Shown here piece by piece: positions 10,151 to 20,640 of a stretch of 64,000 nt of DNA. The stretch comes from Meghimatium bilineatum (taxonomy: Eukaryota > Mollusca > Gastropoda > Stylommatophora > Philomycidae): assembly GCA_034231615.1 (NCBI GenBank), contig CM067306.1, forward strand, positions 66,506,579 through 66,570,578. The letters are read 5' to 3'. Positions within the stretch are counted from its first letter, which is position 1. Each line of letters starts with the position of its first letter. The translations under genes were made by a program, and so were the position numbers. Below the pieces are notes generated by a model. That model searched no databases and was not told the DNA's origin. It was given only the letters and a program-made list of their open reading frames with translations.

Positions 10151-10408
10151 TGTCGTTCATTTTCATTGCTATATTTCTTTGATACTATTATTTTTCAATG
10201 TTTCCTATCATTATTCGTAATCCTATATTTTGAACATTGTCTACAATTTTCTGTCTACATTTTGGCGGCAGAATCACAAGAGCTAGAGACATATTCCATA
10301 GATTTTCTTATAGTACAGTTATGTTAGTAGTTTTGCATTCGCGGCTCAGAATGCGTCCGCTAGTTCTTTCCATCATTGTAAGTTATTGAAAAGCGATATT
10401 TAAATCAT

Positions 10409-10852
10409 GTCATGCGATGTATTTTTTCCCAGAACGTAGTCATCCTTATGTTGTCATGTGACGTATTTTTTCCCAGAACGTAGTCATCCATATGTTGTCA
10501 TGTGACGTATTTTTTTCCAGAACTTAGTCATCCTTATGTTGTCATGTGACGTATTTCTTTCCAGAACGTAGTCATCCTTATGTTGTCATGTGACGAATTT
10601 TTTTCAATACTTAGTCATCCTTATGTTGTCATGTGACGTATTTTTTTCCAGAACGTAGTCATCCATATGTTGTCATGTGACGTATTTTTTTCCAGAACGT
10701 AGTCATCCTTATGTTGTCATGTGACGTATTTCTTTCCAGAACGTAGTCATCCTTATGTTGTCATGTGACGTATTTTTTTCCAGAACTTAGTCATCCTTAT
10801 GTTGTCATGTGACGTATTTTTTCCAGAACTTAGTCATCCTTATGAATCTCCT
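10409..10852. repeat. 44-bp minisatellite, about 10 copies
   Basis: Units contain gtcatgtgacgtattttttt followed by ccagaacgtagtcatcctta. Each holds a GTGACGTA, a CRE/bZIP-like core, so the array would present about ten evenly spaced sites. That functional reading is speculative. Confidence 0.95.
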
Positions 10853-11065
10853 GAAATCCCGCGGTCTCTGGCAAGTTGTCCCGTTTCCTCTAGCGATATG
10901 TGCGTGAATTCATGAATATCACTTGTCCAGCGACGGCTCGGTCGGTCTCTGCCTCTACAGCCTTCTATCGCCCGGTCCAACAACACTCTTTCAATGCCAT
11001 CGTGTCTCTTCACGCGGCCGAAAAAGCCTAACTTCCTTCTTAATATGTTGTTTAAAAACCAGCCT
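10845..11065 (-). mobile_element. LINE 3'-terminal coding fragment
   Basis: The minus-strand translation from about 11045 downward reads KLGFFGRVKRHDG, ERVLLDRAIEG, CRGRDRPSRRWTSDI and LARDRG. This is the conserved C-terminal tail of animal non-LTR retrotransposon ORF2 (G.KR..RGRPR.RW...I). Apparently one frame over about 70 codons, without a starting methionine and truncated on both sides. Confidence 0.85.
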
Positions 11066-11099
11066 TCTTGAACGTTGATTTTTCATGGTTTACCTTTCT

Positions 11100-12130
11100 T
11101 TCACTGAGAGCAGCTGTTGTTGTTACTTCCTCCATCTACACTGAAAGCAACTTTTGCTCTTACTCACTCCCTCTTCACGGAGAGCAAGTTTTGGCCTAGC
11201 TCATTACCTCTTCATTGAGGGCAACTTTTGTTCTAGCCTTCTCACTCTTTACTGATAGCAACTTTTGTTCTAGCCCGCTCCCTCTTTACTGATAGCAACT
11301 TTTGTTCTAGCCCGCTCCCTCTTTACTGATAGAAACTTTTGTTCTAGCCCGCTCCCTCTTTACTGATAGCAACTTTTGTTCTAGCCTGCTCCCTCAACTT
11401 TTGTTCTAGCCCGCTCCCTCTTTACTGATAGCAACTTTTGTTCTAGCCCGCTCCCTCAACTTTTGTTCTAGCCCGCTCCCTCTTTACTGATAGCAACTTT
11501 TGTTCTAGCCCGCTCCCTCTTTACTGATAGAAACTTTTGTTCTAGCCCGCTCCCTCTTTACTGATAGCAACTTTTGTTCTAGCCTGCTCCATCAACTTTT
11601 GTTCTAGCCCGCTCCCTCTTTACTGATAGCAACTTTTGTTCTAGCCCGCTCCCTCAACTTTTGTTCTAGCCCGCTCCCTCTTTACTGATAGCAACTTTTG
11701 TTCTAGCCCGCTCCCTCAACTTTTGTTCTAGCCCGCTCCCTCAACTTTTGTTCTAGCCCGCTCCCTCAACTTTTGTTCTAGCCCGCTCCCTCTTTACTGA
11801 TAGCAACTTTTGTTCTAGCCCGCTCCCTCAACTTTTGTTCTAGCCCGCTCCCTCAACTTTTGTTCTAGCCCGCTCCCTCAACTTTTGTTCTAGCCCGCTC
11901 CCTCTTTACTGATAGCAACTTTTGTTCTAGCCCGCTCCCTCAACTTTTGTTCTAGCCCGCTCCCTCAACTTTTGTTCTAGCCCGCTCCCTCTTTACTGAT
12001 AGCAACTTTTGTTCTAGCCCGCTCCCTCAACTTTTGTTCTAGCCCGCTCCCTCAACTTTTGTTCTAGCCCGCTCCCTCTTTACTGATAGCAACTTTTGTT
12101 CTAGCTCGCTCCCTCTTTATTCAGAACAGA
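11100..12130. repeat. mixed 37-bp and 25-bp minisatellite
   Basis: Two unit lengths share caacttttgttctagcccgc. The long unit (37 bp) has an extra 12-bp tttactgatagc segment that the short unit (25 bp) lacks. They alternate irregularly, with long units at 11240-11390 and mixed forms afterwards. Diverged long units mark the left flank from 11140. The short unit most simply arose by a 12-bp deletion and then spread within the array. Confidence 0.95.
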
Positions 12131-12217
12131 TTTTGTTGTATCTTCCTCCCTTTTTAAGGAGAGAAACGTTTGTTCTAATTCGAACTCCCCTTCTTCACTG
12201 AGATCAACTTTTGTTCT

Positions 12218-12238
12218 AGCCCCCCCCCCCCCCCCCCA
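12218..12238. repeat. poly-C tract
   Basis: An uninterrupted run of about 19 C residues just right of the 37/25-bp array. Similar G/C homopolymers occur at about 5967, 19587, 20370, 22040, 26090, 28045 and 42885. Confidence 0.9.
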
Positions 12239-12299
12239 CTCTTAACTGAAATCAATATATTATGAGAAAACTCCGCCATGTTAGAAAATGTCTTCTTAT

Positions 12300-12520
12300 T
12301 CTGTTATTGTTCTCATACTCCCGTCTGTTTGTCGCCGAACCGAAAGTAGAACAAAGAATAGCAACACGGTTACCTGTCTTACATGTCGCGATGACCGTTG
12401 CTTTGGTATTGTGTTGACTTTCCCATCCCATATATGGTAAGTGACACAGAAGTCACGCTGAAGTCGGATGTGACACGTGGAACCGAAGTCGGATGTGACA
12501 TGCGGACTTCCGCAACTATG
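12300..12520 (+). mobile_element. IR-A family, 5' part
   Basis: Collinear with 22360-22480 and 58800-58960: 'agaatagcaacacggttacc', then 'catgtcg', then a tgacacagaagtcacgctga segment followed by gaagtcggatgtgacac. A partial duplication of gaagtcggatgtgaca lies at 12480-12500. It faces an opposite-strand copy at 12637. Confidence 0.75.
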
Positions 12521-12636
12521 GGAGATAATACGTAAACAATGATACATGTTCTGGAAGACATCCTTCTAAATCTGCGGTAGTTTGAGATAACGCAGAAGAC
12601 GAAGTTCTCACACACTGGATGGTTAGCAGAATGTTC

Positions 12637-12790
12637 TTCTTCTTCTCCTTCAGCGTTTCCCATTCTCAAACTCCCGCTGGATCTCTCTTGCTGCAGGACA
12701 ATGCAAGAATATAGTCCAGAGAATAGAAAGTCGTTAGTCACCGTTTTATTTGTGCCAATGGCCCGACATATTCGTCTTCGGTGGAGTTAT
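12637..12790 (-). mobile_element. IR-A family, 3' part
   Basis: On the plus strand it begins with a cttcttctccttc tail, then ctcaaactcccgctggatct, atagtccagagaatagaaag, and ends tggcccgacatattcgtctt. Read on the minus strand it ends in a GAA-type tail. Confidence 0.85.
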
Positions 12791-13120
12791 CAGGATGTAA
12801 TCCAGACAATATACCGTTCTGTGTTGTGGTTTTCTTCTTTGCTGCGATATCTTCGCCTTCCTAATCGAAGCATATTATTTCAGAATGATATTTTGAGCCA
12901 TTTGGACGTGTAGTAAATTTCATGCCGAACCTCCCTTAATCACTTTTAATAACATCTATGTCAGTCCACAATTCTTTCTTTAAAAAAAAGTCTCCTTTCA
13001 TGTTTAAATACAAGCGCTTCTCCAGGAAATAATTCCTGCGTCCTGATCTCACACAACGTCATTCATCTTTATTGAATCGACTGATCATTACTGGTCACTG
13101 CACGTATACTCTGTGAAGGT
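12791..13120. other. unassigned sequence
   Basis: No gene or repeat recognised. Confidence 0.4.
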
Positions 13121-13200
13121 CTTGATGAGAAAGACATTTCGGTCAAAACGTCGGTTTTTGTGTGTTATCATGCGTGTTTCCAGTGATTAACAAAACTTCC
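13120..13200 (+). repeat. dispersed repeat with 'aaaacgtcgg' motif
   Basis: Contains catttcggtcaaaacgtcgg, then gtgttatcatgcgtgtttcc and attaacaaaac. Nearly the same sequence occurs at 60045-60115, with ggtcgaaacgtcgatttgtg and attattatgcgtgtctctag. The GAAACGTCG motif also occurs at 35015 and 36050, and inverted at 42060. Confidence 0.75.
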
Positions 13201-14420
13201 TTCACTCTGTAGTTTTGTTAGTTTCGCCTGTTGGATTTCAATTTTGCAGCAGTTGCTTCCTATTATCGATTTTCAGCCTATGAAAATGCGTGCAATATCG
13301 GATCATCCTATATAAGTGAATCTCTGTGAAAACATCACGCAGGGCTTATTCCTGAGACGGATACTAGTTATCTAATCTCTTCAATGGCATTCCGTAATGG
13401 CTGCCGCGGAACGAATTTGAAACTTCCGGTGATATCTCAAACTAAAGCGGTGCCCCTGACCTGGGGCAGGCGGAGCAACAATCGGGTCAACGACCCAGAA
13501 GTGTAATCAACATAAACATCTGAGGTATAAACAATGTACAATAAACAATCTACTATAAACAATCTACAATAAACAATGTGAAAGCTCTCTGTTTTTGAGT
13601 GATACGCAAGCAACATATGCGGAACATTCCTGCGGATGTTGTCGTTTATGTCACGCCATGTCATTTGAATATTGTCATTTGTACATTCATTCGGATGGAT
13701 GTGTTCACTTTAAGGGTGGTTCTGTTATATCTAATGCTGGCTCTGTCCACGGATGATTGCCTCTGTATTGTCCTAATGCTGGCTCTGTCCATGCATGACT
13801 GGATCTGTTTTGTCTCACAATAATTGTTGTTTTTATGCTGACTTGCTCTACTACCGATGTTTTACAGAGCCCAAAAGGGGAGTATAGATGATCAGACATG
13901 TATTTAATTTCTTAAGAGGCGAATAAGGTATACTGGGGGTGAACTTGGCTGTTCATCCCATAGGTCAATTTGACCCAAAATGCATGCAAGTCGAATATAT
14001 CGCACCGAAATGCGTTATATATCGCAGCAACGCTGTAAACTATGACAGCGCAATCTGGTATAAGAATTATATCATTTTGACCCACAGTAGCCTGATAATT
14101 GATGAAGATTGCTTTGTTTATTCAAAGATTGGCTCTGTTACTTGTTATTCTGTCACTACAACATCGACGACTGGTTTTAACACTCCTTGTTCTGGGACTG
14201 AATATTATGTACTATAGAAACTTGAGTGTTTGAATCAAGGTCGGTGCGTGAGTACCCAGCAATGAGCGCGCGTGCATATTCGAATGCCTGTTGTACGCGC
14301 CAACACGTCGCAAGTTTTATAACAGGATGTTATGGCCAATGTTTACATCGTGGATGTAATCTATTTTTTTAAACTTGCTTAATTCTTTTTTACATGTACT
14401 TTATAAATACTTTTATTAGT
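13201..14420. other. unassigned sequence with short direct repeats
   Basis: Contains a small repeat of caatctacaataaacaatgt type (13525-13580) and a duplicated ctaatgctggctctgtccac/atg segment (about 13730 and 13783). A 92-codon plus-strand frame (13939-14217) has no recognisable motif. No gene called. Confidence 0.4.
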
Positions 14421-14429
14421 ATTGAATGT

Positions 14430-15050
14430 CGGTTTTATTTTGTTCCGAAACATGTACAATGAACAAACGACTACAAGAATGAATTGATGCCTTCGAGGTG
14501 TAAGTTTATAGAAGATGTAGAGAACTTCGTGGAAAGAGAAGAAAACAAACACAAATGTTCTGACATCACTTGGTATGAACAAAGATTTATTAAAGAAAAT
14601 AAAGAGCAAGCTACTGCTTCTTCTTCAGCGTTCATTCTCAAACTCCCGCTGGATCTCCCTTGTAGCGGGACCACTCTCCTACTAGATTTCCAGCAGGATG
14701 TAGTCCAGCTTGTGTTGTGTCACCGTTTTTTTGCCAATGGCCGGACACATCCGTCTTTGGCAGGAAGATCAAGCAAATACAATATTTTGGACATATTATT
14801 GACACAATGTTGAAGACCTTACTTGCGGGTACAGTGGAGAGGAGTCGAACACAATGTAGGTAGAGATAGGAGTGGGAGATAAACATCACGAGATCGACAG
14901 GATGTAGCATAGCAAAGTGCACTACCAAGGCAAGGGGCAGGGGATTTTGTGGTCGGTTGCAGTCAATCTTTGTTACGGAGACAACACTTGATGACGACGA
15001 ATGTCGCTCCTTCGGAAAAGGAAGGGGAGGAAAGAATAGTATCACTGTTA
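14430..15050 (+). mobile_element. LINE 3' end, interrupted by an IR-A copy
   Basis: The left part (14440-14601) and right part (14775-15030) are together collinear with the LINE fragment at 61420-61790: 'acaatgaacaaacgac', 'gaaaacaaacacaa', then 'tattttggacatattattga', 'gttgaagaccttacttg' and 'catcacgagatcgacaggat'. Many stops and frame changes. It is split by the GAA-tailed insertion at 14612-14764. Confidence 0.75.
14612..14764 (-). mobile_element. IR-A family copy inserted in a LINE
   Basis: The plus strand starts with cttcttcttcagcgttcatt, then tctcaaactcccgctggatc, ttccagcaggatgtagtcca and aatggccggacacatccgtc. Imperfect 10-bp flanks, aagagcaagc (14602-14611) and aagatcaagc (14765-14774), look like a diverged target duplication inside the LINE. 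Confidence 0.85.
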
Positions 15051-15215
15051 CCTCCTATGCATGTCGTAAAGGGTAACAATGGAGGTTATGGAGTGTGGTT
15101 TGTTGTTTAATCTCCTAGAGGGTCAAAATGACACAGACGTCATGCTGAAGTCGGATGTGTGAGGCGGGTATTGCAGCAAAGTTGTAAGCCATGACACAAC
15201 GATATCGCTCGCCTG
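15050..15215 (+). mobile_element. IR-A family, 5'/middle part
   Basis: Contains atgcatgtcgtaaagggtaa, gggtcaaaatgacacagacg, tcatgctgaagtcggatgtg and gtaagccatgacacaacgat, collinear with 22380-22550 and 58840-58990. The 3' end is missing. Confidence 0.8.
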
Positions 15216-15229
15216 ACTAGCTTAATTTA

Positions 15230-15785
15230 TTCATTTCTTGCCGCTAGTGGCACATAGGGCAGAGGTTTTGATTCTCCATGTGTTGCGGTCCGCTGCCTAC
15301 AGTTTTAGTTCTTGTATGGTCTTGCAGTCTGTTAACTCTCCTTGCAGTTTTAGTTCTTGTATGGTCTTACAGTCTATAACTCTCCTTGCAGTTTTAATTC
15401 TTGTATAGTCTTGCAGTCTGTTAACTCTCCTTCTTTAAGTATGATGTTTTTTGTCGGGTTGCTTTAGGCCTTCCTCGTTTACTTTTACCTTCAGGTGTCC
15501 ACAGAAGGGCATGTTGGTTTATTCTGTTTTCATCTAGTCTTAAAACGTGAATCCGGTATTTGCATCTGCATTTTCTTATGATGTTTGAAATATATTCTTG
15601 GTGTGTTTTGTTTCTTAAATCACTATTTGTGACGAAATCGCTCCATTTTATGTTCATCAGTTTTTGGAGACATTTGTGTTTTAAGCTGCTTAATGGTCTG
15701 AATTTTTGGTATGTTGCTTGAGTTGATTTCCAGCTTTCACTTTCATACGTTAATACTGGAACAATACTAATTCTGTAGTCCGCTG
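15230..15785 (-). mobile_element. LINE 3'-terminal coding fragment with internal 45-bp triplication
   Basis: The minus-strand translation from 15785 down contains VPVLTYESESWKST, QEYISNIIRKCR and LLWTPEGKSKRGRPKATRQK. It then has a 15-residue segment GELTDCKTIQELKLQ that recurs in frame, and ends around PYVPLAARNE. It is related to the LINE tail at 51358-52040. The terminal region is normally unique in such LINEs, so the repeated peptide is a local amplification. Confidence 0.85.
15298..15432. repeat. 45-bp tandem repeat, 3 copies, inside LINE coding sequence
   Basis: Three consecutive copies of a segment containing agttcttgtatggtcttgca. Because 45 is a multiple of 3 the LINE frame is kept. 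One copy has a 2-bp loss. Confidence 0.85.
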
Positions 15786-15967
15786 TTGACTATTTCTGAG
15801 GCCCCCTGATGAGTACTTTTGGGATCCTCTGGATACTATTTCTGTGTTCCCCTGTGGACTTTCTGTGGTCTCCTACAGATTAAACAATTTTCTTCTATGG
15901 CAGTAATGCGGGCATCACTACGAAGACTCACGCTTATTTTTGTCCCCGGATAAAATTAATTTAAAAA

Positions 15968-16312
15968 ATGTTTCCCGTGGAGGAAAACGAACGAGCCGAC
16001 CAATTAGCTAGCCTCGCCACCACAAAAGACGGTCAGGCTATGGACCGAGCAGACATACTCATTGCTCTTCGTGAATCCTCACGATCAGAGGATTTTGAGA
16101 TGAATGAGCTTGAGTGAATATCGAGAATACGCCAATTGGGAGTGAGGATGGGTGTGGCCCGTAGAGAATCCATGACAAAGACTTCAAAAAGAGCAGTGAA
16201 CCAACATAGAACCGGAACCATCAGCCTGTATACCCTGAGAGATATACTGAAGCGGAGATCTGAGCACCTATGGACTTGTCCGGTATGCGAGGAGAATAAT
16301 CAACATACCTAA
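15968..16312 (+). mobile_element. LINE RNase H tail and zinc-finger remnant
   Basis: A single plus-strand frame from 15968 to the stop at 16310-16312, broken by one TGA at about 16115. It begins with ENERADQLASLATTKDGQ (the end of a retrotransposon RNase H domain, ..NERADxLA..), continues through NQHRTGTISLYTLRDIL and ends with CPVCEENNQH, a partial zinc-binding tail. It represents the C-terminus of an RNase H-bearing LINE polyprotein. 5' truncated; no target duplication identified. Confidence 0.8.
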
Positions 16313-16334
16313 TACTAACACTAAGCATGAACAT

Positions 16335-16850
16335 TTAAGTCTATATGTCACATGGACGTCAACCAATGAAGTTTATATCTCACATGCATGTCAACCAATG
16401 AAGTCTATATGTCACATGGATGTCAACCAATGAAGTCTATATGTCACATGGATGTCAACCAATGAAGTCTATATGTCACATGGATGTCAACAATGAAGTC
16501 TATATGTCACATGGATGTCAACCAATGAAGTCTATATGTCACATGGATGTCAACCAATGAAGTCTATATGTCACATGGATGTCAACCAATGAAGTCTATA
16601 TGTCACATGGATGTCAACCAATGAAGTCTATATGTCACATGGATGTCAACCAATGAAGTCTATATGTCACATGGATGTCAACCAATGAAGTCTATATGTC
16701 ACATGGATGTCAACCAATGAAGTCTATATGTCACATGGATGTCAACCAATGAAGTCTATATGTCACATGGATGTCAACCAATGAAGTCTATATGTCACAT
16801 GGATGTCAACCAATGAAGTCTATATGTCACATGGATTTCAACAATGATTG
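16335..16850. repeat. 32-bp minisatellite, about 16 copies
   Basis: Units contain gtctatatgtcacatggatg followed by tcaaccaatgaa. Central units are nearly identical. One unit lacks a C (near 16490), and the outer units are more diverged, a normal pattern for unequal exchange. Confidence 0.96.
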
Positions 16851-16989
16851 GCCAGTGTGATGCCGTTCCCGTAAGGGTATTATTGTGTAGCATACAGTTA
16901 CCATTGTTACGTGCCATCAGGCCTCACTACTACAAGTACCAGTTAGGCATACACGTAAACACAAATAACACATACACATAAATAAGTCT

Positions 16990-17300
16990 GATTCAAATGT
17001 GACATGGCAAATAAGGATTTAATCCTAATATCATAGTCACCTGGCGAGGGAGTTGGTGGGGTGGGATCCAGAGGGACCAAGCAGGAATATGCACGTGGTT
17101 GGAATCGCGAAGGGGGGGGGGTTGAATATCCCGCCCCATAAATGATCTCAGTGACGTTGTGAAGTCGGATTTCGCCGCGTGCAATAATTTGTTATCGCAT
17201 CCAAGCTTTAAACCCATGAAACAGCGAATCTCTTTCTCTGGACTACATCCTGCTAGTCTGCCGGAGCGTGAGATTAAACGCAGCAAAAGAAAGGCAGCTA
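16990..17300 (+). mobile_element. IR-A-related copy, decayed
   Basis: The right part has gacgttgtgaagtcggattt, ctctggactacatcctgcta and ctgccggagcgtgagattaa, matching the 3' portion of the family. The left part (17040-17120) is only loosely similar and includes a G-run. A small direct AAAGAAAGGC tail follows. Confidence 0.65.
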
Positions 17301-17710
17301 AAGATCTGGGAATATTTATCTTCGAGAAAGAATGTCCACAGAAACACAGATCCGCAGTAAAATCCTTCTGACCAGAACACGGCAGGGTAAAAGAATCAAT
17401 AAAAGCATTTCCCTTCAAAATAGGAAGAAAAAACTCCTAAAACATAACTGTTGTAGTTATGCCTCCTACCATGTTTCCCGTATTCTGACTAAGTGTTGTT
17501 GCACTGACAATATGCAGTCAATCCTCTCACTAAATCATGTTTATTCACTGCATGTATGCTGTCATTCAACCCTAGTTCCCGCTGACCGCTAATCTTTCTA
17601 CCACGTGTCGAAAAAATCCACTGACCTCTTGCCTAGCTATTGTTGACGTAGAGATTATTTTCTGTTTCGACAAGGAAAGATAACATGGACATTGCTGCGG
17701 TGCTATGTAA
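17300..17710. other. unassigned sequence
   Basis: No gene or repeat recognised. Confidence 0.4.
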
Positions 17711-17719
17711 TCACTCAAG

Positions 17720-18060
17720 GTAACTACAAAACTGTGTCCAGCCTTTGTTGCCTTTCAGCGGCAGGGTTTTCCGGAGATGACCTCCGTATGTGCTGAGTAT
17801 ATTGTGCAATTTATCGTCTCTTATTGTGGTTGTTCCATCGTTTTTGTGGTCGGCCTCTAGGACTGCCTTCACTGTATCTGTGTAGCATAGCTTGCTGTGG
17901 TATGCTGCCTGATGGTAGTCTGTTGATGTGTGCAAACCATTTAATATGTTGTCTCTTAATATATTCCAAGATTGGGGCGGTGTCGGTTCTTTGTCTAATG
18001 TCCTCATTTCTCACTCTGTCTCTTAGCGATATTCCTACGAATTTAGATAACCTACTCCAT
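17720..18060 (-). mobile_element. LINE 3'-terminal coding fragment
   Basis: The minus-strand translation includes MRNEDIRQRTDT, EYIKRQHIKWFAHINRL and GSPRGRPQKRWNN, then in a shifted frame IRDDKLHNILSTYGGHLRK. The segment corresponds residue by residue to the fragment at 19691-20059 (RNEEIRKRVG, QQVKWFGHLMRI), so both belong to one LINE subfamily. One frameshift near 17820. Confidence 0.85.
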
Positions 18061-18265
18061 CACAACATACATTACTCAACGATAGCCTACACGATCATAA
18101 CATAAACTACTCAACGATAGCCTACACGATCATAACATAAACTACTCAACGATAGCCTACACGATCACAACATAAACTACTCAACGATAGCCTACACGAT
18201 CACAACATAAACTACTCAACGATAGCCTACATGATCACAACATAAACTACTCAACGATAACCTAC
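18060..18265. repeat. 35-bp minisatellite, about 6 copies
   Basis: Units contain cataaactactcaacgatag, followed by cctacacgatcacaa or a cata variant. Confidence 0.93.
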
Positions 18266-18674
18266 TAACATTAGCCAGTCACAACATCCTTCCCCAGTAT
18301 TCATCACTTTTCATGTCACAGCTATCGACCCTTATTACACCCTCTCTCACCTACCCCTTACCCTCAGTACTCTCCCTTCCACCCTGTAATATCTTGCAGC
18401 ACAGCTCACAAATTCCACTTTGGCACTAATTGGATCAGACATAAGGTGAATAACTCCTGTCATCACCCCCCTGTAGCAACTGCCTCTTCCACACTGCCTC
18501 TTCAATACTGCCTCTTCAATACATAACAGCGATTCATTTCACCAGCGTACACACCCACATCACCAAACTGTTCTTTGTAACAATTTAAAATTTAGAAAAT
18601 CAAATTAAAATAAAAAACAGAGCATAAAACAGTGGATGAAACACACACTTTTAACCGGGGATATGATTCCACTT
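18266..18674. other. unassigned pyrimidine-rich sequence
   Basis: C/T-rich with a small actgcctcttcaat duplication (18490-18525). No gene recognised. Confidence 0.4.
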
Positions 18675-19492
18675 TAGGTAAGGAATAGTAACGTCTAACG
18701 TAAGGTATAGTAACGTCTACGGTAAGGTATAGTAACGTCTAGGGTAAGGTATAGTAACGTCTAGGGTAAGGTATAGTAACGTCTAGGGTAAGGTATAGTA
18801 ACGTCTAGGGTAAGGTATAGTAACGTCTAGGGTAAGGTATAGTAACGTCTAGGGTAAGGTATAGTAACGTCTAGGGTAAGGTATAGTAGCGTCTAGAGTA
18901 AGGTATAGTAATGTCTAGGGTAAGGTATAGTAACGTCTAGGGTAAGGTATAGTAGCGTCTAGAGTAAGGTATAGTAATGTCTAGGGTAAGGTATAGTAAC
19001 GTCTAGGGTAAGGTATAGTAACGTCTAGGATAAGGTATAGTAACGTCTAGGGTAAGGTATAGTAACGTCTAGGGTAAGGTATAGTAACGTCTAGGGTAAG
19101 GTATAGTAGCGTCTAGAGTAAGGTATAGTAATGTCTAGGGTAAGGTATAGTAACGTCTACGGTAAGGTATAGTAACGTCTAGGGTAAGGTATAGTAACGT
19201 CTAGGGTAAGGTATAGTAACGTCTAGGGTAAGGTATAGTAACGTCTAGGGTAAGGTATAGTAACGTCTAGGGTAAGGTATAGTAACGTCTAGGGTAAGGT
19301 ATAGTAACGTCTAGGGTAAGGTATAGTAGCGTCTAGAGTAAGGTATAGTAATGTCTAGGGTAAGGTATAGTAACGTCTAGGGTAAGGTATAGTAGCGTCT
19401 AGAGTAAGGTATAGTAATGTCTAGGGTAAGGTATAGTAACGTCTAGGGTAAGGTATAGTAACGTCTAGGATAAGGTATAGTAACGTCTAGGG
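18675..19492. repeat. 22-bp minisatellite with 440-bp higher-order period
   Basis: About 37 units of ggtaaggtatagtaacgtct plus ag. Marker variants recur at exactly 440 bp (20 units): 'gtctac' ends at 18720 and 19160; agtagc sits at 18885/19325 and 18951/19391; the 'aggataagg' variant is near 19028 and 19468. The array is therefore one complete 20-unit block plus about three-quarters of a second. Confidence 0.96.
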
Positions 19493-19574
19493 CACAAACT
19501 ATACGTCTCTGCAGCAGGCAAAAGCATGTTAGCAGCGGTTCTAAACCTTCCTAATACCGCGATCCTTCCCTCAT

Positions 19575-19600
19575 GTTGCGATGACCCCCCCCCCCCCCCA
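19575..19600. repeat. poly-C tract
   Basis: Run of about 13 C residues, followed at 19660-19678 by a short TA microsatellite. Confidence 0.85.
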
Positions 19601-19690
19601 CCATAGAATTATTTTAACTGCCTTACGTGTTGTGATTATAGTTTGATTGTACAAGTTTTTTACTATATATATATATATCTTATAATGTTT

Positions 19691-20059
19691 ATACCAACAC
19701 TCTGCTACAAATGTCAGACATGGTCTTTAACAGCCTCACAGCAAAGAAAAATCGTCACATGTGAAATGAAGTGTCTGAGAAAAGCTGCAAAGTTTACTAA
19801 ACTAGATGAATAAAGAAATGAAGAAATTAGGAAAAGAGTTGGTATAATATCATGTATTGAACATATTGAGAGACAGCAAGTAAAATGGTTCGGTCACCTT
19901 ATGAGAATAAAGCCAAACCAAATACCAATAAGAGCATATAATACAAGAATATCCAGGCGTAAAGCCAAAGGTAGACCAAGAAAACGGTGGATAGAAAACA
20001 ACAAGACAGCCTTGATCAAGCATGGACTAAATGCAACTTCCGCACACAATATAGCCTAG
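19691..20059 (+). mobile_element. LINE 3'-terminal coding fragment, one nonsense codon
   Basis: A single plus-strand frame with one TAA after TKLDE. It reads CYKCQTWSLTASQQRKI, VTCEMKCLRKAAK, RNEEIRKRVGIIS, QQVKWFGHLMRI and KAKGRPRKRWIENN, stopping at 20057-20059. This is the post-RT region through to the C-terminus of a LINE. The conserved YGCQTW box is altered to YKCQTW. 5' truncated. Confidence 0.88.
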
Positions 20060-20460
20060 AAACGACAGCTTAAGCTCCCACTCCTACGCTTAAGTGTGGA
20101 TACTATCAACCATAATTCACTTGGGAACAGACAATAGACTATATACTTGGAATCTCATGCCAAAAGTAGCCAAGGCGATTCCAAATAGGGACTAACTGTA
20201 AGCCAAACAATAATAAAACACTAACAAATTGGATCCAACTTAATGTAGCGACCAGGTCTTCTATACCATGGATCGTTCACGGCAATATTTACATCAACCA
20301 CAGGTGAATATAAAATGACCAATCAGCATCCAATTTAAGTTCCCATGGTACATATTTTTTGTTTGTTGGGGGGGGGGGGGCAGTAGTTGATAATTTTACG
20401 GTACATGATTCTATATTAACCCAGTTATTATAAGTCATGATGTGTCGTATTACTTCCAAT
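20060..20460. other. LINE-flanking and unassigned sequence with G-tract
   Basis: Possible LINE 3' untranslated remainder up to about 20210, then unassigned. A run of 12 G lies at about 20370-20381. Confidence 0.4.
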
Positions 20461-20640
20461 ACTGCTGCTTTCAACACAGTCGCTGCTTTCAACACAGTCG
20501 CTGCTTTCAACACAGTCGCTGCTTTCAACACAGTCGCTGCTTTCAACACAGTCGCTGCTTTCAACACAGTCGCTGCTTTCAACACAGTCGCTGCTTTCAA
20601 CACAGTCGCTGCTTTCAACACAGTCGCTGCTTTCAATATA
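20461..20640. repeat. 18-bp minisatellite (ctgctttcaacacagtcg), about 10 copies
   Basis: Nearly perfect 18-bp units. Being a multiple of 3, it yields open frames in several phases (for example 20428-20919 minus) that are not genes. Confidence 0.96.
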
